Source: an uncultured Pelagibacteraceae bacterium | GTDB taxonomy: Bacteria; Pseudomonadota; Alphaproteobacteria; Pelagibacterales; Pelagibacteraceae | Reading direction: 5' to 3' | Length of the DNA: 64,000 nucleotides | NCBI GenBank assembly: GCA_902577875.1 | Contig: CACHAX010000001.1 | Span: forward strand, 51,823-115,822 | Translations under genes and position numbers: made by a program | Shown: positions 35,050 to 43,879 of the stretch, piece by piece | Position numbering within the stretch: position 1 is the stretch's first letter | How the letters are laid out: the number at the start of each line of letters is the position of its first letter | The notes under the pieces: generated by a model | What the model was told of the DNA's origin: nothing | What the model saw: only the letters and a program-made list of their open reading frames with translations | Database searches by the model: none

Positions 35050-36348
35050 ATGAAACTCCTAAATTTATCAGCACAACAACTTTTAAAAAAACTTAAAAAT
35101 AAACAATTAACTTCCGTTGAACTTTGTAAAGCATATATCAATCAAAAAAAAAAATATGATAAGAATATTCAAGCTTGGGAATATTTTAATGAAAAAAAAC
35201 TCCTAAGTGATGCAAAAAAATCCGATAATCAAAGAAAAAAATTAAAATCTTTAGGGGCTTTGCATGGTCTACCAGTAGCACTTAAAGATATTATCTCAAC
35301 ATCTGAAATGCCAACAAAATATGGTGCAAGAATAAAATTAAAAAAAAAGAGTAACCTAGATGCTAAAATTGTTGAGCTCTTAAAAAAGGCAGGAGCAATA
35401 ATTATGGGTAAAACTGTAACTTGTGAATTAGCTTTCTTATCGCCATCAAAAACTAAAAACCCACATGATTATTCAAGAACACCAGGAGGTTCATCTAGTG
35501 GCTCCGCAGCTGTTATTGCATCTGATATGGCACCATTATCAATTGGAACTCAAACGGGTGGATCTGTAATCAGGCCAGCCTCTTATTGTGGAGTTGTTGG
35601 TTATAAACCTACCTATGGATTAATTTCTAGAAATGGTGTTTTGCAAACATCATATAATTTAGATCAAGTCGGAGTATTTGGAAAAACAATTAGTGATGTA
35701 GCACTATTATCGAAAGTTTTGTTTGCTAGAGATGATGCAGATGAAACAACAACAAATATTAATTTTCTTAATAAAAAAATTAAAATAAAAAAATCAAAAT
35801 TTGTTTTTTATAAAACCAAACGCTGGAGAAATGTTGACAGTATTTCAAAAAAATCATTTAACAAATTTATTTTAAATAATAAAAAAATAGTAAAGGTTGA
35901 GACTGCTCCTAAATATTTTGAAGATATGATTGATTGTCATACAATTATATATGAGACAGAGATGGCTCAAAATTTCCATCATTATTACAAAACTTCAAAA
36001 GGAAAACTTTCTATAGAAATTAAGAGAGCAATTATTAACGGACTAAAACATTCGGCAAAAGATTATGCTTTAGCTTTAGATGCGATGAGAACATACTCAA
36101 AAAACTTAGATAGTATATTTGAAAGGTTTGATGCAATTATAACGCCAAGTAGTTGTGGAATTGCTGACAAAGGATTTAAGTCAACTGGGAGTCCAGAATT
36201 TAATAAGATTTGGTCTCTTGCACATGTGCCCTGCATTTCACTGCCAATTTTAAAAGGCGAAAAAAATTTGCCTTTAGGAGTTCAAATTATAGGCAAAAAA
36301 TTTGAAGATCTAAGCATGCTAAACCATGCCAAAATATTCAATAATTAA
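35050..36348 (+). CDS. Amidase-signature family hydrolase
   Basis: Cytoplasmic amidase of 432 residues. The Ser-cisSer-Lys triad is readable: Lys in VALKDIIST, the Gly/Ser-rich block TPGGSSSGSAAV, and the nucleophile region GTQTGGSVIRPASYCGVVG followed by KPTYG. It is shorter than GatA and lacks gat partners nearby, so a metabolic amidase is more likely than tRNA amidation. The gene starts 7 bases after ATPase 2, at the end of the ABC operon, which hints that the imported compound or a product of it contains an amide. The substrate is not known. Confidence 0.9.
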   Translation: MKLLNLSAQQLLKKLKNKQLTSVELCKAYINQKKKYDKNIQAWEYFNEKKLLSDAKKSDNQRKKLKSLGALHGLPVALKDIISTSEMPTKYGARIKLKKKSNLDAKIVELLKKAGAIIMGKTVTCELAFLSPSKTKNPHDYSRTPGGSSSGSAAVIASDMAPLSIGTQTGGSVIRPASYCGVVGYKPTYGLISRNGVLQTSYNLDQVGVFGKTISDVALLSKVLFARDDADETTTNINFLNKKIKIKKSKFVFYKTKRWRNVDSISKKSFNKFILNNKKIVKVETAPKYFEDMIDCHTIIYETEMAQNFHHYYKTSKGKLSIEIKRAIINGLKHSAKDYALALDAMRTYSKNLDSIFERFDAIITPSSCGIADKGFKSTGSPEFNKIWSLAHVPCISLPILKGEKNLPLGVQIIGKKFEDLSMLNHAKIFNN

Positions 36349-36365
36349 AGATAATTCATAAATAT

Positions 36366-36384
36366 TTACAATCATAGATTGTAA
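36366..36384. promoter_or_regulatory. 19-base palindrome upstream of the TRAP binding protein gene
   Basis: TTACAATC and GATTGTAA form a perfect 8-base inverted repeat around the 3-base centre ATA. It lies 18 bases after the amidase stop and about 90 bases before the TRAP gene start. No T-tract follows directly. The size and symmetry are those of a dimeric regulator's operator, though a small RNA hairpin is also possible. Confidence 0.4.
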
Positions 36385-36386
36385 TT

Positions 36387-36409
36387 AAGTGAAAAATCCT
36401 CACTTTTTT
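36387..36409 (+). terminator. Weak intrinsic terminator after the amidase gene
   Basis: AAGTGA (36387-36392) pairs with TCACTT (36400-36405) around a 7-base loop, and six T residues run to 36409. The stem is short, so termination of the ABC-amidase operon here would be partial. Confidence 0.4.
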
Positions 36410-36474
36410 AAAATGACTCTAAGAAACATATATGCTTTAAATGCGTCAGTTAATTAACTTAAAGAGGAGAAATA

Positions 36475-37605
36475 ATGATTAAAGAAAAAAAACTATTGAA
36501 GGGCAAAACTCCTTCAAGACGTAAATTCTTTAAGGCTGCTGCTGCGACTGGTGTTGCTGCTGTAGCTGCATCATCTTTAGCTGCTCCAGCTGTTGCCAAA
36601 GAAAGAATTGAAGCTTCTATGGTAGCTACATGGGGAAGAGATTTCCCAGGTTTAGGAACTGGTGCGCAAAGATTTGCTCAAAGAATTACAGACATGAGTG
36701 ATGGAAGAATTCAAGTCACTTACTATGCAGCAAACGAGAGGGTTAAAGCGTTTGACTCATTTGATGAAGTTGCTTCAGGTAACTCGCAAATGTATCACGC
36801 TGCTGACTACTACTGGGTTAAAAAAGATCCAGCTTGGGGTTACTTTACAGCTGTACCTTTCGGTTTCACTTACACTGAAATGAACGCATGGATTAGATTT
36901 GCTGGTGGTCAACAATTATGGGATGAACTATCAGACAAATTCGGTCTAAAAAACTTTATGTGTGGAAGCACAGGAGTTCAAATGGGTGGATGGTTTAACA
37001 AGAAAATTAGAAGCCCTAATGACTTCAAAGGTCTTAAAATGCGTATGCCTGGATTAGGTGGACAAGTTATCGGTAAACTTGGAGGATCTCCAGTTTCACT
37101 TCCTGGTGGACAAATTTACGAAAACCTTGTTTCTGGTGCAATTGATGCAACAGAGTGGGTAGGTCCATGGAATGATGAAGCTATGAAATTCCAAGAAGCT
37201 GCTAAATACTACTACTATCCTGGAATGCACGAGCCAGGATCTATGTTAGCATGTGGTACTAACAAATCTTGGTTTACAAGCTTATCAAAATCAGATCAGC
37301 TATTAATTGAAGCTGCAGCTGCGATGGAAAATGACGTTATGATGTCAGAGTACAACGCTAAAAATGGTGCTGCGCTTGCAAGATTAATAAACGATCATGG
37401 TGTTAAACTAGAGAAGTTTAGCGACAAAGTTTATGATGGTTTTGCTAAAGCTGCTAATGAAGTATTTGAGGAAACAAGAGCAAGCAGTGGTCTCGCTGAG
37501 AGAATCCACTCTAGTTTCTTACAGGCTAGAAAAGACATTGGTTCTTGGACCAACTTGTCTGACTCACCTTACATTTCTCAAAGAAACAGAGCATTAGGAA
37601 TGTAA
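36475..37605 (+). CDS. TRAP transporter solute-binding protein (DctP/TakP type)
   Basis: Periplasmic binding protein of 376 residues with a Tat-type leader: SRRKFFKAAAATGVAAVAASS then a cleavage site after APAVA near residue 41. The mature part has ASMVATWGRDFPGLGTGAQRF, KGLKMRMPGLGGQVIGKLGG with the TRAP substrate-Arg region, and DATEWVGPWND. This fits the subgroup that includes TakP, which binds 2-oxoacids as dimers. The ribosome site AGGAG sits 5 bases before the ATG. The nearby 2-hydroxyacid enzymes make a 2-oxo or 2-hydroxyacid ligand plausible. A strong hairpin follows. Confidence 0.92.
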   Translation: MIKEKKLLKGKTPSRRKFFKAAAATGVAAVAASSLAAPAVAKERIEASMVATWGRDFPGLGTGAQRFAQRITDMSDGRIQVTYYAANERVKAFDSFDEVASGNSQMYHAADYYWVKKDPAWGYFTAVPFGFTYTEMNAWIRFAGGQQLWDELSDKFGLKNFMCGSTGVQMGGWFNKKIRSPNDFKGLKMRMPGLGGQVIGKLGGSPVSLPGGQIYENLVSGAIDATEWVGPWNDEAMKFQEAAKYYYYPGMHEPGSMLACGTNKSWFTSLSKSDQLLIEAAAAMENDVMMSEYNAKNGAALARLINDHGVKLEKFSDKVYDGFAKAANEVFEETRASSGLAERIHSSFLQARKDIGSWTNLSDSPYISQRNRALGM

Positions 37606-37625
37606 TCTAACTAAATTTAGTTATT

Positions 37626-37655
37626 AAAGGGCCCTTAATTGGGCCCTTTTTTTTT
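37626..37655 (+). terminator. Intrinsic terminator/attenuator after the TRAP binding protein gene
   Basis: AAAGGGCCC (37626-37634) pairs with GGGCCCTTT (37641-37649) around a TTAATT loop, and the T-run extends to 37655. It is the best terminator-like element in the window. It lies before dctQ and dctM of the same system, so it probably sets a high ratio of binding protein to membrane subunits. A 16-base AT palindrome (37608-37623) lies just upstream. Confidence 0.85.
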
Positions 37656-37693
37656 AAACAAAATCGAGTATTACTTGGGTATTTTAAAATACT

Positions 37694-38683
37694 ATGGTGA
37701 CAAAAAATTCAAATCTTTCTCTATATCTTAGAATAATCAGTTATTCAGTTTTAGCTTTTACTTTGGCATTTCTTATAAATAATGTTTTAACAGTTTGGAG
37801 TGATTGGCCAGGAATAAAAAAAATTTTTTCACATCATGAGATGTTTGGATATAAGAAAAAAGCTTTAGAGGGATCTGATTTAAATTATGGTTATATGCAA
37901 ATTGGATTATATTTGATTTGCATTGCCGCAGTCGTTTTTTATGTTTTTAAAACATATAGCCAAACTTTGGAGCAAGACTCAAAAATTTTATCAAGATTTT
38001 CCGCATATCTTGTTAGATCATCATTTTGGGCAGTATTTTTAGTTGGCGTAGCTGACTTTGTAATATCTTTTATGGTTGTTGAAAGATTATGGGAAGCAAT
38101 CTTCAGTCCTGAAGTAAAAGCATTGATGGTTAAAGCCCCTGTAAGAATTACATATATTCACTTTCCAATAATATTAATTTCTTTCGTGATTGGATATTTT
38201 ACAAAATCAGTTGGTTTTATTTGGCTAGCAGTATTGGTTGTTGTAAGTGAATTCGTAATTGTATTATCAAGATTTATATTTTCATACGAACAAGCATTTC
38301 AAGGGGATCTAGTTAGATTTTGGTATGCTGCACTTTATTTATTTGCTAGTGCATACGCATTAATTCATGAAGGGCACGTAAGAGTTGACGTACTCTATTC
38401 TTCTTTTAGTGAAAAAAAGAAGGCATGGACAAATATGGTTGGATCGGCAGTTCTAGGAGTACCACTTACATTAATAGTTATATTTTTAGGTCTAAACGGA
38501 AAAGCAAGTATTATAAATGGTCCTGTTGTAGCTTTTGAAGTTACGCAACAAGGATCTAATGGTCTCTATCTTTTATATTTGATGGCTGTTTATCTAGCTG
38601 TTTTTGCTATTACGATGTTAATTCAATTTACTAGCTATTTTATGGAAAGTAGTCACAAAATTTTAAAAGGTGTCAAAAATTAA
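37694..38683 (+). CDS. TRAP transporter small membrane subunit (DctQ type, N-terminally extended)
   Basis: Inner-membrane protein of 329 residues, against about 160-220 for a typical DctQ. The DctQ core is in the second half: DLVRFWYAALYLFASAYALIHEGHVRVDVLY, then helices near 252-272 and 290-315. The first 200 residues add about five hydrophobic segments, including a helix at 10-30, one near 68-86 and three from about 105 to 200, with a charged loop between. The gene has no strong ribosome site and begins 38 bases after the terminator's T-run. The extra helices might form part of the scaffold for the long DctM that follows. Confidence 0.85.
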   Translation: MVTKNSNLSLYLRIISYSVLAFTLAFLINNVLTVWSDWPGIKKIFSHHEMFGYKKKALEGSDLNYGYMQIGLYLICIAAVVFYVFKTYSQTLEQDSKILSRFSAYLVRSSFWAVFLVGVADFVISFMVVERLWEAIFSPEVKALMVKAPVRITYIHFPIILISFVIGYFTKSVGFIWLAVLVVVSEFVIVLSRFIFSYEQAFQGDLVRFWYAALYLFASAYALIHEGHVRVDVLYSSFSEKKKAWTNMVGSAVLGVPLTLIVIFLGLNGKASIINGPVVAFEVTQQGSNGLYLLYLMAVYLAVFAITMLIQFTSYFMESSHKILKGVKN

Positions 38684-38686
38684 ATT

Positions 38687-41350
38687 ATGGAAACATTCTT
38701 TTTAGCTGTTCTAGTTGTGATAATGATAGTTGCTCTTGCATCGGGTTACCCGGTTGCTTTTGCACTACCTGGTTCAGCTATAATTGCAATTGGTTTAGCT
38801 GCATTTTTTGGCTACATATTCGAGGGAGACTCCAGTGCCTTTTTTGCTGTAGATGGACCTATAGAATGGCTCGTTGCTGGTATTACAAATTTTAGGAGTA
38901 ATTACTGGGATGTAGAAACAGATACTTTGATCGCAATTCCTTTATTTATTTTTATGGGAATTATGCTTCAAAAATCAAAAATTGCCGAAGACTTATTAAT
39001 AACAATGGGCCAATTGTTTGGACCAATTCCAGGTGGTTTGGGAATTTCTGTTATATTTGTTGGGGCTCTATTAGCAGCAACTACTGGTATCGTTGGAGCA
39101 ACTGTAATTGCGATGGGACTAATTTCGTTACCAACAATGTTAAATAACAAGTATGACAGACAACTTGCTAGTGGAATAGTTTGTTCATCAGGAACATTAG
39201 GTCAAATTATTCCTCCATCAATTGTTTTAATTATTATTGCTGACCAGTTGGCAAGTGCATCTGATGTTGCAAACAACTTAAGACAAAATGATTATAAAGC
39301 TTTAACTGGTGAATTTAATATGCCAGGTGAATTTAGAGTAGGTTCATCGAGTGCAGGTGATATGTTCTTAGGAGCACTTTTACCAGGTCTTGTTTTAGTT
39401 GCTCTTTATATGATCTATGTGTTTATTTTTGCTAGAATAAAGAAAGGCGTTGCACCGCCAGTTCCATTTAAAGGAAATTTTGATTTAAAATTTTGGTTAA
39501 GAGTAGTTGTAATTATCATACCACCACTTGCATTAATATTCGCTGTATTAGGTTCAATTTTAATGGGTATTGCTACTGTAAACCAAGCAGGTTCAATTGG
39601 AGCAATTGGTGCCACTTTGATGGCTGGTTATAGATTATATGAAGGAAAGAAAAGTGCGTTCTATCCTTTAATTTTAATTATTGGATCTCTAATTCCAATT
39701 ACATTCTTTGCATCAAATTATGAATTAAATGTAAAAAATTTGGAGGAAAGAGATTTAAGTGCAATCTTTATAACCGCTTTCTTTGTGGTCATACTTGTAT
39801 ACGGAATAGGTTGGAGTTTTTGGAGAACTTTTAAAACAGAAAATGTTTTAAAAGAAGTTGTAACAGAAACTTGTGTGACTACTTCAATGGTATTTATTAT
39901 CCTTTTAGGAGCAGCAATGCTTACTTCAGGATTTAGAGCTTTTGGGGGAGAAGAATTAGTAAGAGACTTTTTACAAGATTTACCGGGTGGTTTTTGGACA
40001 CAATTTGTTGTTGTGATGATTGTAATTTTTTTGCTAGGATTTTTCTTAGACTTTATTGAAATTGCAGTTGTTGTTGTTCCAATAATTGCACCAATATTAT
40101 TAGCTGAAACAGGGGCTAACGTCACAGCCGTTTGGTTGGGAGTTATGATTGGTGTTAACTTGCAGACTTCCTTCTTAACACCGCCATTTGGATTTGCACT
40201 CTTTTATTTGAAAGGTGTAGCTCCTAAAATTGTTAAAACACTTGATATTTGGAAAGGTGTTGTGCCCTTTATAATTCTTCAGCTTATAGGATTGGGAATA
40301 GTCGGTGCATACCCTAGCTTAGTAAATTATCTACCAAATAGAGTATATTTAACTTCGAATGTTGCTCCTCCACCAATGAATCCTAAATTACAGTACTGTT
40401 TGCAAGAGTACAAATTTGCAAGATTTGATTCAAACGGTGAGACAATTAAAAATGCAATATTAAAATTCCAATCTGAGGCTCCAACTAATCTGCCAGATGA
40501 TAAAATGGAAATTTTAGAAGATCATTTTGATAGTGCACTAGGAACTTTTGCTCTAGTCGATAAATTAAAAAAAGTTGAGGTCGAATACAATGCATATGCT
40601 GTTGATTATAGGGATCTGCATTTCACTGTTAGAAAGAAGCAAAAGAAAATACTTAAATTAAATAAAAAAATAGAAAAATATAAAGCAGAGATTAGAAATT
40701 TAGATGATGACGAATTAGATGAGAAAAACAAAATAGAATTAAGAATTGAGGATGTAAAACTTGAAATTGAGGAAATTCAAAACTCAATTCCAGAAACTTG
40801 GCAAGCTAAGAATTCAGAATTCGACAAAATAAATAAAGCTAAAAATACAACAACAAAAAGATATAGAAAGAATGTAGATGAAGCCTACGATCTACTTGAT
40901 CAGTTCGCAATGTTCATAAACGATGGAGTAAAACTTCAAGAAGTATCAAAAGATATTAAACAGTTAGATTATTTTATAGCTATGGAAAGCAATACAAAAG
41001 TATATGAAAGATCAGTTACAATTATGGATGGATTGTTTGACAAGTTGAGTGAGATCTCTGGAATGGATGAATTTTTAAATAGCGTAGATGATTTATTATC
41101 AATGGTAGACTCAGACGAACTTGATCCAATGGCGATTAGAACAAAATCAAAAGAAGTTGTTGAGTTATTCAATAAAGAAGTTAGCTGGAGAGCAAATGCT
41201 AAAGAAAACTTAATGCCAAAACTTGAGGAATATAATAATGCAATCAAAGAAACAATTGGATTAAGGTTGCAGTCTAAACTTACCAAAGAGCAAGCTATCT
41301 ATGTATCTAAATGTAATTCAATACATAGAGATATTTCACTAAATTTTTAA
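38687..41350 (+). CDS. TRAP transporter large membrane subunit (DctM type) with long C-terminal coiled-coil extension
   Basis: Inner-membrane transport subunit of 887 residues. The DctM core occupies about 1-545, with ASGYPVAFALPGSAI, IPLFIFMGIMLQKS, IVGATVIAMGLISLP, SSGTLGQIIPPSIVLI and a C-terminal half ending LGIVGAYPSLVNYLP. This core has a central insertion like the mannitol/chloroaromatic-type DctM. After residue 550 come about 335 further residues without membrane helices: a linker, a heptad-like charged coiled coil at about 624-700 (KKQKKILKLNKKIEKYKAEI), and helical segments to the end. I know no such tail in standard TRAP proteins. The gene overlaps the convergent panE-like gene by 4 bases. 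Confidence 0.88.
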   Translation: METFFLAVLVVIMIVALASGYPVAFALPGSAIIAIGLAAFFGYIFEGDSSAFFAVDGPIEWLVAGITNFRSNYWDVETDTLIAIPLFIFMGIMLQKSKIAEDLLITMGQLFGPIPGGLGISVIFVGALLAATTGIVGATVIAMGLISLPTMLNNKYDRQLASGIVCSSGTLGQIIPPSIVLIIIADQLASASDVANNLRQNDYKALTGEFNMPGEFRVGSSSAGDMFLGALLPGLVLVALYMIYVFIFARIKKGVAPPVPFKGNFDLKFWLRVVVIIIPPLALIFAVLGSILMGIATVNQAGSIGAIGATLMAGYRLYEGKKSAFYPLILIIGSLIPITFFASNYELNVKNLEERDLSAIFITAFFVVILVYGIGWSFWRTFKTENVLKEVVTETCVTTSMVFIILLGAAMLTSGFRAFGGEELVRDFLQDLPGGFWTQFVVVMIVIFLLGFFLDFIEIAVVVVPIIAPILLAETGANVTAVWLGVMIGVNLQTSFLTPPFGFALFYLKGVAPKIVKTLDIWKGVVPFIILQLIGLGIVGAYPSLVNYLPNRVYLTSNVAPPPMNPKLQYCLQEYKFARFDSNGETIKNAILKFQSEAPTNLPDDKMEILEDHFDSALGTFALVDKLKKVEVEYNAYAVDYRDLHFTVRKKQKKILKLNKKIEKYKAEIRNLDDDELDEKNKIELRIEDVKLEIEEIQNSIPETWQAKNSEFDKINKAKNTTTKRYRKNVDEAYDLLDQFAMFINDGVKLQEVSKDIKQLDYFIAMESNTKVYERSVTIMDGLFDKLSEISGMDEFLNSVDDLLSMVDSDELDPMAIRTKSKEVVELFNKEVSWRANAKENLMPKLEEYNNAIKETIGLRLQSKLTKEQAIYVSKCNSIHRDISLNF

Positions 41351-42366
41351 ACTGTTAATTTATCAATTAATTCTGATCTTGTATAAAGACCCAAGTCTTC
41401 TGCCTTGGACTTTAATTTTTCATTAATCTCTTTTAATTTTGGAACATTTAAATCAAGCTTATTTGCAATTTCTATAATTGAACCAATTATTGGATCTATT
41501 TCTAATGGTTTACCAGCATTTAGATCTTGAGCTGTCGAAGGTCTATGTCCTATAATTGAGACTCCTCCTTTAATTCGATCCTCAATTGATATATTGAATT
41601 TAACTCCAATTTTTTCCCCAACTTGTTGGCATTCTTGCATTAAAACTTTTATTAAATTGTAAGTCTCTGGATCATTACCCATCTCATCCATAGTTTTATT
41701 CGTTAGAGCACTTACAGGGTTGAACGAACAGTTTCCCCACAGTTTCACCCAAATTTCGTCTCTTAAATTTTTCTTCTGAGGAGCTTTTAAGCCCCCTTCT
41801 ATGAATAAACTTGAAATTATTTTTAGTCTTTCTGATCTGGTTCCATCTGGTTCGCCTAGAGAAAATCGTTCACCATTACCATTATGTTTAATAACACCTG
41901 GCTCTAATATCTGACAGGCTGGATAAACTACACAACCAATTGCTCTTTCAGGTCCTAGAGTTTGCCATATCTTTCCACCTGGATCCACACTTTCAACTAT
42001 TTGATTGTCTAATTTGGTGCCCGTATTAGCTTTATGAAAGTACCACCAAGGTAATCCATTAATGGCGCATATAATTGAAGTTTTTTTACCCATAATTGGT
42101 TTTAAGCTTTCTGAAATTTTACTAATAGCATTAGCTTTTACAGAAATAATTATGAAATCTTGTTCATCCAAATCTTTAGGATTGTCAGTTACATCAAATT
42201 TAAAATTAACTTTATTATCATCTCTTATAAAAGTTAATCCATTTTGCTCTATTGCTTTCTTATGTTCTCCTCTAGCAATTAAAGAGACTTGAGCATTTGT
42301 TTTTTTTAGACTCGTTGCAATAAATCCACCAATAGACCCCGCTCCAAATATACAAATTTTAGTCAT
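41347..42366 (-). CDS. 2-dehydropantoate 2-reductase family protein (PanE/ApbA-like)
   Basis: NADP-dependent reductase of 339 residues with the N-terminal motif CIFGAGSIGGFIAT and a following IARGEHKKAI. The ApbA region shows AINGLPWWYFHK, with the catalytic Lys of the family expected in the C-terminal domain near KLWGNCSFNPVSALT, and a C-terminal RPSTAQDLNAGKPLEID substrate loop. PanE makes pantoate for coenzyme A, but the family includes relatives acting on other 2-oxoacids. The context, with an oxalyl-CoA-synthetase-like ligase and an amidohydrolase, is unusual for pantoate synthesis, so I leave the substrate open. Confidence 0.87.
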   Translation of the reverse strand: MTKICIFGAGSIGGFIATSLKKTNAQVSLIARGEHKKAIEQNGLTFIRDDNKVNFKFDVTDNPKDLDEQDFIIISVKANAISKISESLKPIMGKKTSIICAINGLPWWYFHKANTGTKLDNQIVESVDPGGKIWQTLGPERAIGCVVYPACQILEPGVIKHNGNGERFSLGEPDGTRSERLKIISSLFIEGGLKAPQKKNLRDEIWVKLWGNCSFNPVSALTNKTMDEMGNDPETYNLIKVLMQECQQVGEKIGVKFNISIEDRIKGGVSIIGHRPSTAQDLNAGKPLEIDPIIGSIIEIANKLDLNVPKLKEINEKLKSKAEDLGLYTRSELIDKLTV

Positions 42367-43874
42367 CAGTTCACTAATCCAAACTTTTTAGCTAAAGTAT
42401 TTCTTTGTAGTTTACCTGTTGCACCTTTAGGAATTTCATTTACAAAAAATATTTTCTTTGGAATTTTAAATTTTGCAAGTTTTTCATTTGCATAAATTTT
42501 TATATCATCTTCAGTACACTTCATACCTTCTTTTATGATTATTGCGGTAGCTATATCTTCTCCGAGCATTTTATCCTCATATCCAAAGCAAACGGCTTGC
42601 TCAATATTTGGATGATCCATAAGAATATTATCGACTTCTAAAGGTGAAATCTTTTCGCCACCTTTATTTATTATTTCCTTTAATCTTCCAGAGATTTTTA
42701 GATAACCATCTTTATCAAAATATCCCTGATCGCCTGTTCTAAACCAACCATTTGAAAAGCTATTTTTATTTGCATCTGGATTATTTTCATATCCGGAAGT
42801 AACATTTTCACCCCTAATGCAAACTTCTCCCTCTTCTCCTTGATTTAAAATCTTGTTATTAGTATCCATAATACAAACTTCTGGACCAGCAGGAATTCCT
42901 ACAAATCCAGGTTTTTGGGACTTAGGCGGTAATGGATTTGAGGTCATTTGATGAGTAGCTTCCGTCATCCCATATGCTTCTATTACTGGACAATTAAATA
43001 CCTCATTTAGTTTTTCAAATACAGCTGGAGGTAGAGATGCTGATGATGATCTTAAAAATCTAAGATTTAATTGTTTAGCAGTTTCTAGATTTTTATCTGC
43101 TCTCATCAATATTGCTTGATGCATTGTTGGTACTCCAGAATACCAAGTTATTTTCTCTCTTTTTGCATTATCTAAAAATTTTAATGCATTAAATCCACTA
43201 CTTGCACATACAGATGCCCCTACCTTCATAGATGCTGCAAGAACCGCAATTAAGCCATGTATATGAAATAATGGCATAATATTTAGACAATGATCTTTAT
43301 CAGTTAAATTAAGACTTTTGGAGATATTATCTGCCGAAGAAAAAATATTTTTATTTGTTAATGGAACAATTTTGGGTCTTGATGTAGTGCCCGAAGTATG
43401 CAGCACAAGAGCTTCATGATCTTCGTCTGGCAAAACATAATTACTGCTTTTTTCAAAAAGATTGAAATCTCCGCTTAAATTATTTCCGTCTGATTTTATT
43501 TCGCAAACAGGAATTTTTAATTTATTTGCGACTTCTACTACTGGATTTTTAGAATTTTTCTCTACAATCACTATCTTTGGCTTTAAATCCTCTAGGTAAA
43601 ATTCGAATTCTTCAGATTTATAGTTAGGGTTTAAAGGTGCAGCAGACATGTAGCTTGAAATCGCCAAAAAACTAGTTGCCATGTAAGGACCGTTCGGCAA
43701 AACTATTGCTGCACGATCTTTATTATTAATACCATTACCTGATAATTGTTTTGAAATTCTTTCTATTAATGATTTTAAATCTACAAATTTTAGTGGAGAA
43801 CTACTTTCAGATGTTATTGCAATTCGATTATCATTTTGTGATTCTATAATATTCCTAACAATTCTAGAGTTCAT
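42366..43874 (-). CDS. AMP-forming acyl-CoA ligase, oxalyl-CoA synthetase (AAE3)-like
   Basis: Cytoplasmic ATP- and CoA-dependent ligase of 502 residues. The P-loop reads LHTSGTTSRPKIVPLT, where TSRPK is the form seen in the AAE3/Pcs60 group of oxalyl-CoA synthetases. The early block AAPLNPNYKSEEFEFYLEDLKPK also matches that group. Adenylation motifs EAYGMTEATHQ and GWFRTGDQGYFDKDGYLKISGRLKE are complete, as is the C-terminal Lys in PKGATGKLQR. It overlaps the next gene by one base (ATGA) and follows the amidohydrolase by 5. A general short-chain acid ligase remains possible. Confidence 0.85.
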   Translation of the reverse strand: MNSRIVRNIIESQNDNRIAITSESSSPLKFVDLKSLIERISKQLSGNGINNKDRAAIVLPNGPYMATSFLAISSYMSAAPLNPNYKSEEFEFYLEDLKPKIVIVEKNSKNPVVEVANKLKIPVCEIKSDGNNLSGDFNLFEKSSNYVLPDEDHEALVLHTSGTTSRPKIVPLTNKNIFSSADNISKSLNLTDKDHCLNIMPLFHIHGLIAVLAASMKVGASVCASSGFNALKFLDNAKREKITWYSGVPTMHQAILMRADKNLETAKQLNLRFLRSSSASLPPAVFEKLNEVFNCPVIEAYGMTEATHQMTSNPLPPKSQKPGFVGIPAGPEVCIMDTNNKILNQGEEGEVCIRGENVTSGYENNPDANKNSFSNGWFRTGDQGYFDKDGYLKISGRLKEIINKGGEKISPLEVDNILMDHPNIEQAVCFGYEDKMLGEDIATAIIIKEGMKCTEDDIKIYANEKLAKFKIPKKIFFVNEIPKGATGKLQRNTLAKKFGLVN

Positions 43875-43879
43875 TTAAA

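Noticed and set aside
39718..40125. Reverse-strand open frame of 135 codons inside dctM
   Set aside because: It is the shadow of a membrane-helix region, and its Thr/Ser/Lys-rich content reflects antisense hydrophobic codons.
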